Shown here: positions 7,177 to 15,312 of the stretch, in pieces
Layout: the number at the start of each line of letters is the position of its first letter
How positions within the stretch are numbered: the stretch's first letter is position 1
Virus record (IMG/VR): IMGVR_UViG_3300035698_018618
Coordinates: 1 to 20,767 of that record
Reading direction: 5' to 3' (one strand)
From: a virus
DNA length: 20,767 bases
Notes under the pieces: model-generated
The model's input: the letters and a program-made list of their open reading frames with translations, nothing else
The model's database searches: none
What the model was told of the DNA's origin: nothing
Program-made: the position numbers and the translations under genes

Positions 7177-8318
7177 TGCAAAGCTTAATACTTTGGGGGG
7201 TGTTTTTAACACTCCCCTTTATAACTAAAGTAAGTGGTGTTTTTGGGGGTAGTTTCGCCGCCGAATATGTTACGTTCGCAAAACAAGTTAGCGGAATGGA
7301 TCTAACTAGAATAGGAAGAGATTTCTATTTTATAATGCTATTTGTTTTAATGTTTATAAATTTTGAAAAAATAAATCAACTACCTAAAAAAATAAAATAT
7401 ATATTTAGCTACCTTTGTATTTCATCTTTCTTAGTTCAATTTGATTTCATGCTACCTAAAGTTTTTTATCAGTTTATTATGTTTTCAATTGGTGTTGGGT
7501 TTTTTGTATCCCTATACTCAACCCTAAATGAAAAAGTAATAAACAGAATATCCCTCATAATTTATTTATCTGGTGCTGTCGCTTCAATCGCTGTTATTTT
7601 AGAGAAATATGGGTTTGAGTATAAACAACTTCAGATGATGTTTTTTGGAGCCAAGAGCATGGCCTTAGAGCATCATAGCGAGATAGTTGGTGTGTTAGGG
7701 CAAGCGAGTCTAAGCGCGACTTACATAGCTCTCTGTGCGCCTTGTGCTTTGAAAAATAAAAGATGGTTGTTGTTACCTCTATTTATGGTGGCGATAGTTA
7801 TACTCAAAAGCTATATGGGTGCTATCTGTTTAGTTGCTGCAATTTGTTATTATATTTCAACTAGAAAAATTAAACCTGTTTTTATTTACATGGCTTCTGT
7901 AATTGGGATGGTTAGTATTTATTTTACAGGGCTTAATGGTTTAGACACGAGAAGATTCTCAATTTGGGAAAAATCTTTTGATACATTTCTAAGTTTTGAT
8001 CTTTTTGGCAATGGCCTTGGTTGGGCCGGTGTAATGTTACCTTTTTATTATGGCAAAGAACGCGCAGGAATATATGTAACAAACTTTCATAATGATTTTT
8101 TAAGTATATATGCAACATTTGGAGCTATTGGGTTGGTTTTGTTAATTGTCCTATTGAAAAATTCTATTTGTTTAAACAAAGAAATATCAGCAGGGGTATT
8201 TTGCTCATTTGTGGCCATGTATGGGAATTTTCCACTTTATATTGTGAGTACTTTTGTATTAGTGGCGTTCTATTTTGCCGCAGGAATTTATTTGAAAAAT
8301 CGGGAGATATATGGCTAG
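7176..8318 (+). CDS. O-antigen ligase/polymerase-like membrane enzyme
   Basis: A 380-residue protein with about ten hydrophobic segments, to be placed in the inner membrane. The C-terminal half has the order of PF04932 (Wzy_C) proteins: GVLGQASLSATYIAL (about 172-186), SYMGAICLVAA, then a hydrophilic loop with RR..IW (259-264), FGNGLGW (277-283), NFHNDFLSIYATFGAIGL (303-320) and final membrane helices. This family joins lipid-linked glycans: O-antigen polymerase, O-antigen ligase, or protein O-oligosaccharyltransferase (PglL/PilO type), with catalysis on the periplasmic side. Sequence alone does not separate these three. It sits between capsid and tail genes, coupled upstream by TAATG and overlapping the adaptor gene by 8 bases, so it is probably expressed late with the virion genes. 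Upstream RBS is weak. Confidence 0.8.
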   Translation: MQSLILWGVFLTLPFITKVSGVFGGSFAAEYVTFAKQVSGMDLTRIGRDFYFIMLFVLMFINFEKINQLPKKIKYIFSYLCISSFLVQFDFMLPKVFYQFIMFSIGVGFFVSLYSTLNEKVINRISLIIYLSGAVASIAVILEKYGFEYKQLQMMFFGAKSMALEHHSEIVGVLGQASLSATYIALCAPCALKNKRWLLLPLFMVAIVILKSYMGAICLVAAICYYISTRKIKPVFIYMASVIGMVSIYFTGLNGLDTRRFSIWEKSFDTFLSFDLFGNGLGWAGVMLPFYYGKERAGIYVTNFHNDFLSIYATFGAIGLVLLIVLLKNSICLNKEISAGVFCSFVAMYGNFPLYIVSTFVLVAFYFAAGIYLKNREIYG

Positions 8319-10419
8319 GTCATGGAATGGGAAAGCTTTAGTTGATTATTTAGGCGAAAGAATATGGAGTCCACAAGCTGGATTTAGGTCTAAAATTATA
8401 GGCTGGATAAATGAAATTCAGGACGATATTACTAGTGAAATACCGATTGAATATTTTAATTTCAAGCTTAAAAAGTTATTACCAACTCTCCAAGAAAAGA
8501 TTAATCTAGAGATTGAAAAACCAGCAGCACCGAGCATTGAAATAACTATTACAGAATCTACTATAAATTATAATACAACTACAGCGAGTAACTATACTTA
8601 TACGGCCGCAAGTTTTAATTTCTCATCAACTGATGTCGGATTAGGTGCTGGGCTTAATGCTAATGAAACTTTTAGAAATACTTTTTCTGTGGATGCTTCT
8701 TCTTTGCCAGAATTAGGAATAGGAACTTTAACATCAGCCGAAACGGGAACGCCTGTTATTGTTGACGGGGTTGCAAAACTTAATGCAGAATCTGAATATA
8801 TTGAATTTGACTCAGACAACATTGATTATGTAGATACTGGTTGTATCAGAATAGTCGGATCGCCTCAATATACTGGATCTCCTACCACTGATAGTTGGCT
8901 ATATAGTACGTCATCTGCTTTTGGTAGTGTAAATAACTCAGTGAATATTTCTCATTCACTGACTGGTAACTTAAGTCTACTTTTTTATGATAATTCGGGG
9001 AATGTAGCGATCAATCAGGGTGCTGCATGGTCACCAACATCAGGGCAAGAATACGAGATTGAAGTCAATTTCGATGTGGCAAATAATCTTTATTATGTAT
9101 TTATAGATGGTGTGGCTTTTGGTTCTTTTGCAGGGGCAGCCAGAAATAGAACATCAGCAAATAGTTTTTTTAGAATCGGAGCTGGTTTTTCTGGCGGGAA
9201 AGTATCACCTCTTGATTGGTGGGTAAGTAGTGTCCAAGTCTACAATGCTATTCAACACACTACTGCTTATACAGCGGTTGGAGTTTCACCATATGTAACA
9301 GATACGCCAAGAATAGCACTCACAACAGGTTTTACAGTTGGGGAATTACAGTCATTTGTAGAATCAGCAGTTAAACCAACAGGTACAGAAGTAAAATATG
9401 TTATAGATGTGGGCGGTGTTGAGAAATATTATGATGGTGCAGATTGGGTTGTCTCAAATGGCCTTTATGCTCAAGCAAATACAGCAACAGAGATAAATAC
9501 TAATGCAAGTGCTCTCTTGGCAGCGTCATCAACTGTTAAAATAATCGCACTTTTAAGCACGACAGATCCGGCTGTAACGCCGCAACTAACAAGCGTGACA
9601 ACTGGCGATTCTGGAGCATTAACAACCGGCACAACCTATAAAGCGACTGTGACATTTGAAATATTTGATGATGATAATGTTAAATCAATTGAGAGCGAGG
9701 CTGGTGATTACAGTAGTGAGGTTATTTCTGATTTAACTAATCAAACAATTAATTTATCAGGGATAAGTATTTTTACAGGATTAAACACCGTTGGCCCATT
9801 AACAATATATAGAAATATTTACCTGGCGGCAAAAACTTCAGGGGAAACGGAATTTGCTGAGCCATTTTTCAAATGTACATTAATGGACAACACGACAACC
9901 ACCGTTGTTATATCTGAAGATACGACAAGCACCATTACGCCGCCAAGTGATAGCGAATGTGATCAACTAACAAGCGATCATATGTATTTTGAGTCGGGAG
10001 AACGTAGGTTATATCAAGTTAATAAAAACAAGCTTAGAAGGTCAAATATAAATGCTGATGATTCTAGTACTCCAAGTACCTTTGATTTTTTAGGGCCTAT
10101 GAGTATCATTTTAAACCCAACTTTAAGTTCAGCAGCGACAGAGGGGCAAAAAACACTTTCATATAATGTGTATAGACGCCCTAAAGAGGTTTTTTATGAC
10201 ATCGATCGAAAAGTAGACCTTCCAATAGTTTTTAAAAAAGCTCTTTATGAGGGCGTAATATGGAAATCTTATGATTTTAAAGATAGAGATGGTTCGCAAA
10301 GTAAATTAGCTAATTACGAGAAATTTAAAAAAGATGCCATAAATAAATTAACAAGACAAAGAGGCGCTCCGTCCTCAGTTAGAGATGTCAATGGCGACGC
10401 TCTTGGGTGGGAGATGTAA
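8311..10419 (+). CDS. Head-tail adaptor with large lectin-like insertion
   Basis: A 702-residue protein. The N-terminus (about 1-75, with WNGKALVDYLGERIW and WINEIQDDI) and C-terminus (about 610-702, with YRRPKEVFYDIDRK and a helical end) look like the two halves of a podovirus head-tail adaptor, normally a small protein of under 200-odd residues. Between them lie about 530 residues of beta-rich sequence: a LamG/concanavalin-like jelly roll (about 120-325; YYVFIDGVAFGSF, FFRIGAG, WVSSVQVYN), a small domain (332-430), a fibronectin-like domain (about 435-545) and a propeller-blade-like stretch (553-595). Lectin-type domains bind glycans, so this ring may carry an extra surface-binding module. 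RBS GGGAG. Only three cysteines. An alternative is a tail component with no adaptor role. Confidence 0.65.
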   Translation: MARSWNGKALVDYLGERIWSPQAGFRSKIIGWINEIQDDITSEIPIEYFNFKLKKLLPTLQEKINLEIEKPAAPSIEITITESTINYNTTTASNYTYTAASFNFSSTDVGLGAGLNANETFRNTFSVDASSLPELGIGTLTSAETGTPVIVDGVAKLNAESEYIEFDSDNIDYVDTGCIRIVGSPQYTGSPTTDSWLYSTSSAFGSVNNSVNISHSLTGNLSLLFYDNSGNVAINQGAAWSPTSGQEYEIEVNFDVANNLYYVFIDGVAFGSFAGAARNRTSANSFFRIGAGFSGGKVSPLDWWVSSVQVYNAIQHTTAYTAVGVSPYVTDTPRIALTTGFTVGELQSFVESAVKPTGTEVKYVIDVGGVEKYYDGADWVVSNGLYAQANTATEINTNASALLAASSTVKIIALLSTTDPAVTPQLTSVTTGDSGALTTGTTYKATVTFEIFDDDNVKSIESEAGDYSSEVISDLTNQTINLSGISIFTGLNTVGPLTIYRNIYLAAKTSGETEFAEPFFKCTLMDNTTTTVVISEDTTSTITPPSDSECDQLTSDHMYFESGERRLYQVNKNKLRRSNINADDSSTPSTFDFLGPMSIILNPTLSSAATEGQKTLSYNVYRRPKEVFYDIDRKVDLPIVFKKALYEGVIWKSYDFKDRDGSQSKLANYEKFKKDAINKLTRQRGAPSSVRDVNGDALGWEM

Positions 10420-12321
10420 ATGCCTCAAGCACTCAGAGCAATGAAAAAATTTAAAAACTTTAACCAGCCCGTAAGTTATAGGCTAGATGTTGAAGATAAA
10501 ATGCGAGATGCTAGAAATATCATAAGCAATCAAGATAGGTTAGATACTAGAAATGGTGTGCAAAGATTTAATAATGTTGCAATTAATTCTGGTGCAGATA
10601 TACAGTCATTAACATTCTTTAAGAAAACAGATGGAACTTCATATTATATTGCAAAGGCCGGCACTTCATTATTTTCAGTTAGTGAAAGTGGTTCACATAC
10701 AGAAATAAAAACAGGCTTAACAGCCTCATATAAGCACAGATCAGTTAATTTTAATGATAGAGCAATTATTTCAATAGAAGGTGATGGCCTTTTTTCATGG
10801 GATGGCACAATTTTTAGTCAATTAGGACAAGTCCCGCCATCAGCACCTTCAGTTGCAGCAAGCGGTTCGGGAAATACATTGCCAGCAAGTAATTATCAAG
10901 TTGCAATAACTTATTACTCTAGCACTCTCGGGTTTGAAACAAATATAGGTGCAGCGAGTTCGACAGTAACAGTGGCCAGTGCTGAGCAAATAGATGTTAC
11001 AAATATACCAAACGCAGCAGCAAACGGTTTTATCGATAAGAAAAGAGTTTATTTAAAAGATATAACAGCTAACACCGAATGGATTTTCTGGGATGAAATA
11101 ACATTAGGAACAACCGTCGAAACAATTGATGAGCCGGTAAGTAGTACGTCAAATCCACCGACAACAAATGCTGCACCATTAGCGGGTGGTGGTAAATACT
11201 TAACTGTATTTGGAAAAAAGATTATCTATGCTGGAAGCTCTAGTTTTCCGAGTGATATATTTTTTAGTGAATCATATCTAGCCGATGCATTTGATGACTC
11301 CACAAGCGCAAGAATAGTTTTAAAAGCATCAGGGCAAGGGCCTGTTACTGGTTTAGCAGTTGGCTTTTACAGTGATTCAAACTTAGCGCCATATTTATGT
11401 ATTTTTAAGAAAAGCAATATTGAATTATATTCAGAAGTGGGTGGCTCGCCCTCAGTATCTATTGTCTCAAGTAGTGTCGGCGCAATAAGCCATGAAACTA
11501 TAAAAGAAGTCAATGGTGATATTTATTTCATGAGCGAGAATGGCTGGCATGTTATCTCGGATGGTAGAATAGTTAGAAAAGATAAAAAAGCTCTTAGATT
11601 AGGAAATGGGGATATTGACAATATTTTTACTGAAGAAGGCTATGTTTATGAGTTAAATAAGCAAAATTTTGATAACTTTTTTAGTGTTTATTACCCTACA
11701 TTAAACCAATATATAAGCTTCATCAGTGAAGGTTCGAATAATAGTATCAGCAAAGCATATAATTATGAGTTTAATATCGCAGGGTTTAGGCCTTTCGAGT
11801 TTCCGATTAGTTACACAAGCGGGTGTTTAGCGGAAGATGGCGATGGTGAAGATGTTGTTTTATTGGCTGGATCAGGCGGTTGGATATACCAACATGGAAT
11901 AAATGTAACTCGCCACGATGTTGATATAGATAATACGAGTGTGGCGATTGATGCCTTTGCACAATTATATTGGATAAATCATGATGATCTAGATGCTAAC
12001 CTCAACTTTGGAACTTTCATACTCAAAGCGTTGAAAAGCTCTGACAATATAACAGTGAAGTGCTTTTTTGACTACAATCTAACGGTTTCGGACGATAAGA
12101 CCTTTTTGTTTGATGCTGATGATTCTGGGGCAATTTGGGACGTTTCCGAATGGGATAATGCTATTTGGACAGATGGCCGAACAATAGTTAGAAAAGCGAA
12201 TATAGGAATATACAGATCAGCACAAAATGTACTTATAGGATTTTATCAGTCAATTATAGATTCAAATATAGGTTTACTCGGGGGACAAATAGATGTCAGT
12301 AAAAACGGTAATACTAACTAG
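10420..12321 (+). CDS. Tail nozzle/hub protein (podovirus tail tube type)
   Basis: A 633-residue beta-rich protein starting immediately after the adaptor stop, with GGGAG just upstream. The N-terminus has an ARN..SNQDRLDTRNGVQRF segment typical of podovirus tail-nozzle proteins, followed by repeated propeller-like strands (TFFKKTDGTSYYIAKAG, NDRAIISIEGDGLFSWDGT). A fibronectin-like domain follows at about 142-245. The second half contains further blades (VNGDIYFMSENGWHVISDG, VVLLAGSGGWIYQHG). Such proteins form the tube below the adaptor and hold the fibres. It overlaps the fibre gene by 29 bases. Assigned by pattern and gene order. Confidence 0.7.
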   Translation: MPQALRAMKKFKNFNQPVSYRLDVEDKMRDARNIISNQDRLDTRNGVQRFNNVAINSGADIQSLTFFKKTDGTSYYIAKAGTSLFSVSESGSHTEIKTGLTASYKHRSVNFNDRAIISIEGDGLFSWDGTIFSQLGQVPPSAPSVAASGSGNTLPASNYQVAITYYSSTLGFETNIGAASSTVTVASAEQIDVTNIPNAAANGFIDKKRVYLKDITANTEWIFWDEITLGTTVETIDEPVSSTSNPPTTNAAPLAGGGKYLTVFGKKIIYAGSSSFPSDIFFSESYLADAFDDSTSARIVLKASGQGPVTGLAVGFYSDSNLAPYLCIFKKSNIELYSEVGGSPSVSIVSSSVGAISHETIKEVNGDIYFMSENGWHVISDGRIVRKDKKALRLGNGDIDNIFTEEGYVYELNKQNFDNFFSVYYPTLNQYISFISEGSNNSISKAYNYEFNIAGFRPFEFPISYTSGCLAEDGDGEDVVLLAGSGGWIYQHGINVTRHDVDIDNTSVAIDAFAQLYWINHDDLDANLNFGTFILKALKSSDNITVKCFFDYNLTVSDDKTFLFDADDSGAIWDVSEWDNAIWTDGRTIVRKANIGIYRSAQNVLIGFYQSIIDSNIGLLGGQIDVSKNGNTN

Positions 12322-13297
12322 TTTATTATTTTTAATAACTAACTCAGCCATGGCAGTATGCTCTAGCGTAATTTCAAGGACTAACTTTAGCCCAAATACA
12401 GTTATTAGCTCAACAACTATGAATTCTCAGTTAAATACTGTTTTTAATAGAGCTAATGAGCTGCCAGGCGATTGTATAACTAGTGGCTCAATTACTCCGA
12501 CACAACTTGATCTAACAACTTTACAGCCTGTTTTAAAAGCTCCTAAAAATGGTTGTGTGGTTACAAGAACAGATGCAGCGACTCTTTCAATAGATGAATG
12601 TATTATTGCAGTTGGCGGTAATATGATCGAAACAACTGCGGCCACAAGTGTTACGTGGGGCTGTACTGGCTGTTCAAGCGAAGCAAGTGCCACAGTATTT
12701 TATTTATATGTAGGCTCAACTAGTGATGGCGCAACTATTGCTCCTATTATCAAAACAACTGCGCCTGATGGGAATGGTTATGAGTCTAATGATAGAATTA
12801 TAGCTAGTTTTTATAATAATGATGGTTCGGACATATCAGATTGCTCAATAGCTAATCATTCACAGTTTGGCCTTATTGAATCATGCAAAAGCTTTAGAAC
12901 ATATACACCAACATTTACAGGGTTTGGCACTGTCTCTGCAAGCGAGTTTGATTATAAAAGAGTGGGTGACTCGATAATTATAAGAGGCAGTCTTACTTGT
13001 GGAACTCCTACAGGGGTGGAAGCTCAGATTACTTTACCAGAGGGGCTTTTTGTCGCTACAGGGGTATCTTTGTCACCAGTAGGTGCTTATTTTAGAGATA
13101 CTAGTGCAACAGCAAGTGGCGGGCCTATATTAATAACGGCTGGGGATGCTTTTATAAATCTCGCCCATAGAGAAGTTTTTAGCGGAAGTGCCCAGTCTGC
13201 AACAACTCCCGCCGATGGTGACGAAACATGTGCATCATCAGGGCAAAAAATACAATTTACGACAGGACTAATACAGATTGAAGGGTTTTCAATTTAG
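12293..13297 (+). CDS. Tail-fibre-like protein with signal peptide
   Basis: A 334-residue protein. The N-terminus is a clear Sec signal peptide (MSVKTVILTSLLFLITNSAMA, cleavage after A21 by an AxA site). The mature start (FSPNTVISSTTMNSQLNTVF...N) follows the N-terminal pattern of phage fibre proteins (T.I....MN..F..V...N). The end contains FDYKRVGDSIIIRGSLTCG, a C-terminal pattern seen in phage receptor-binding proteins (RVGD..E.RG......A.I.LP). The mature protein has ten cysteines, an even number. The gene lies in the usual fibre position after the nozzle. A signal peptide is unexpected for a virion protein and implies passage to the periplasm, or an N-terminus used as a hydrophobic anchor. 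Confidence 0.65.
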   Translation: MSVKTVILTSLLFLITNSAMAVCSSVISRTNFSPNTVISSTTMNSQLNTVFNRANELPGDCITSGSITPTQLDLTTLQPVLKAPKNGCVVTRTDAATLSIDECIIAVGGNMIETTAATSVTWGCTGCSSEASATVFYLYVGSTSDGATIAPIIKTTAPDGNGYESNDRIIASFYNNDGSDISDCSIANHSQFGLIESCKSFRTYTPTFTGFGTVSASEFDYKRVGDSIIIRGSLTCGTPTGVEAQITLPEGLFVATGVSLSPVGAYFRDTSATASGGPILITAGDAFINLAHREVFSGSAQSATTPADGDETCASSGQKIQFTTGLIQIEGFSI

Positions 13298-13304
13298 GGG
13301 ATAT

Positions 13305-13625
13305 ATGTACGATTTATACTTAAAAGAGCGAGAAGGAAAAAGCTACACTGAGACAGGATACGGTTTCGCAGTTTATAAAATAACTGGCGACGAATGTTAT
13401 ATTAGTGAAATCTTTGTACAAAAAGAATATCGCAAAACAGGTGAAGCAAAAAAAATAATGGATTTAGTAAAAGAAATAGCGATTGCAAATAATTGCAAAG
13501 TACTAACAGGCTCATGTGTCCCGAGTTTAGCAGGGGCAACCACTTCAATAAAGGCAGCACTCGCCTATGGGATGGAAATAATGGGCGCTCACGATGATTT
13601 TATTACTTTAAAAATGGAGGTTTGA
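13305..13625 (+). CDS. GNAT-family acetyltransferase-like protein
   Basis: A 106-residue protein. The ATG at 13305 is preferred over an in-frame TTG at 13278, because AGGGG lies a few bases before it and it follows the fibre stop. The segment CYISEIFVQKEYRKTGEAKK carries the GNAT acetyl-CoA loop R43-x-x-G46-x-A48, preceded by the usual beta strand. The rest (KVLTGSCVPSLAGATTSIKA, AYGMEIMG) matches the end of GNAT folds. Small GNAT proteins encoded within podovirus structural clusters are known; their substrate is mostly undetermined. The gene ends two bases before the next ATG, whose RBS (GGAGG) lies inside it. Confidence 0.75.
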   Translation: MYDLYLKEREGKSYTETGYGFAVYKITGDECYISEIFVQKEYRKTGEAKKIMDLVKEIAIANNCKVLTGSCVPSLAGATTSIKAALAYGMEIMGAHDDFITLKMEV

Positions 13626-13626
13626 T

Positions 13627-14226
13627 ATGGGCGGAGGCGGCGGTGGATTAGGTAAGGCGGTTGGCGGCATTGTTGGTGGCGGTAAGGATTTGCTGTTTGG
13701 CAAAGAGGAAAAAGCTGGCATGATCGGACAAGACAAAAACTTATTAGCCTCAAGGAATAAGGGGTTAAAAAGACAAAATACTATTTATAAACAGTTTAAT
13801 GATCTAAGTAAAAAATCCCCTGATTTTCTACGCGGCCAAATAGCTAGAGAGCAAAAAGCGGCCGGAATTGGCGCTAGTGATGCAAAAAGAAAGCTAAAAG
13901 AAATGAGTGCAAGACGTGGCCTTGGAAATTCATCAATCGGTATTGGTTCGCTTATCGGGTTAGAGCGCGATACCGCCCAGAAAAAAGCAAATATTGGGGC
14001 AACTCTCGGTGAGCGTGAAAGAAATTTAAAAACACAAAATCTAAATAACTTAATGAGATTTAACGCTCCAACACTAGGTTTAAAGCCTGGCGGTGCTTAT
14101 AACCCTGGCGGGCGAAAAGGTGGAATTTCTGGAATAGTTGGTGCTGGCATTGGTGGTGCAATGGACGGCTCAGCCGGTGCAAAAATCGGTGCTGGTATTG
14201 GAACGGGTTTAACGGAGGTTTTTTAA
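13627..14226 (+). CDS. Internal virion / DNA-ejection protein, Gly-rich
   Basis: This 199-residue protein starts with a run of glycines, has a basic helical middle (KRKLKEMSARRGLGNSS) and ends in a glycine-zipper segment (residues about 165-195: GIVGAGIGGAMDGSAGA). Glycine zippers insert into membranes, and small podovirus ejection proteins (for example P22 gp7) carry similar segments; the position before two larger internal-type proteins fits. No cysteine. RBS GGAGG with good spacing. Homology is inferred from composition and order only. Confidence 0.65.
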   Translation: MGGGGGGLGKAVGGIVGGGKDLLFGKEEKAGMIGQDKNLLASRNKGLKRQNTIYKQFNDLSKKSPDFLRGQIAREQKAAGIGASDAKRKLKEMSARRGLGNSSIGIGSLIGLERDTAQKKANIGATLGERERNLKTQNLNNLMRFNAPTLGLKPGGAYNPGGRKGGISGIVGAGIGGAMDGSAGAKIGAGIGTGLTEVF

Positions 14227-15312
14227 ATGCAAATTTATAAAGATCCAAAAGCAACACTGAGACAGCAATCGCTTGGAATGGTTCTTGGTGGCATCAATGA
14301 TATGGGTGTAGCAAAAGAAAAAACACAGAGGCAAGAGGCGTTATCTCAAGATAAAAAAGATGCAAGATCATCACAAGCCTTCCAAATACAGCAAGATTTA
14401 GCTAGTAAAGGAATTGAGCTAAGCCCAGAGCAAAAAGAGGGTTTTGGCTCATTTATCGAATCTGGTGATTCTTCAAGTTTAAGCTCAATATTGCAGCCAA
14501 TTTCTCAGCAAGCACAAGAACAACAAATATATGCAAGGGATCAGAAGAGACTCGATAGAGAAGGTAAGCAACTTGATAGAGAGAGTAGACAAGCCTCTCA
14601 AAGCTTAGACGCACAATACAAACAAGCACAAATTGGGAAAATAAAAAAAGAAACCCAACCAGAAGGGGCAAGACAGAGACTCGCTGGTATGGGTGCAGAA
14701 GCTAAAAACAAGATTGGTTCGATGGTATCAGGGTTACAAGCACTAGATAGAGTTCAAGAGTCAATGAGTCAAGGCTATGGGCCCGAGCACGTCGATTCTA
14801 AAACTCCGTTTATCGGAAATTTTGTTTCTGACAATCCTTTTACAGAAAATCAAAGAGTATTATCTGAAGTAGTTGGAAGGCTGCAATCAGGTGGTGCAAT
14901 AAATGACAAAGAATTAGATACTTTTAACAGTATGGGTCCTAGAGCTAGTGATAATGCAAAAGCTCAGCAAAGAAAATTAGCGAATCAAAGAGAATTTCTA
15001 CAAAATAAATTAACATCATTCGGATTTAGAGCTGATGAATTAAAAGATGCTGGATTTGATTATAGTCCAGGGCAAAGACAAGAAGTGGCCCAAACACAAA
15101 ACAATCAATTGCCACCAAATTTTACTTCTTTAACAATGCCCGGCAATCAAGAGGCAATACCTTATAGACCTGATTCTGGCCAAATGCCAGGCCCATTAAA
15201 TATGAATGCAATGGCAGGACAGGACAATCAACAGGACATAATTGCGCCAGAAAGAACTCAATTTAGACAAAACAGAGTTCAAGAATTAAGAGCAAAAGCG
15301 GGAATGCAATAA
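14227..15312 (+). CDS. Internal virion protein, helical and Q-rich
   Basis: A 361-residue protein with no cysteine, mostly long Q/R/K/E-rich helices (about 30-160) and a proline/Q-rich end. No catalytic motif is visible. It starts immediately after the preceding stop with GGAGG upstream, and shares a TAATG junction with the next gene. In P22-like phages the middle of three ejection proteins has such a helical makeup, so that is the likely role, but I recognise no specific family. Confidence 0.6.
   Translation: MQIYKDPKATLRQQSLGMVLGGINDMGVAKEKTQRQEALSQDKKDARSSQAFQIQQDLASKGIELSPEQKEGFGSFIESGDSSSLSSILQPISQQAQEQQIYARDQKRLDREGKQLDRESRQASQSLDAQYKQAQIGKIKKETQPEGARQRLAGMGAEAKNKIGSMVSGLQALDRVQESMSQGYGPEHVDSKTPFIGNFVSDNPFTENQRVLSEVVGRLQSGGAINDKELDTFNSMGPRASDNAKAQQRKLANQREFLQNKLTSFGFRADELKDAGFDYSPGQRQEVAQTQNNQLPPNFTSLTMPGNQEAIPYRPDSGQMPGPLNMNAMAGQDNQQDIIAPERTQFRQNRVQELRAKAGMQ

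Noticed and set aside
13278-13304. TTG start adding nine residues to the GNAT protein
   Set aside because: The ATG at 13305 has AGGGG in place; the TTG lies within the preceding gene without an RBS.
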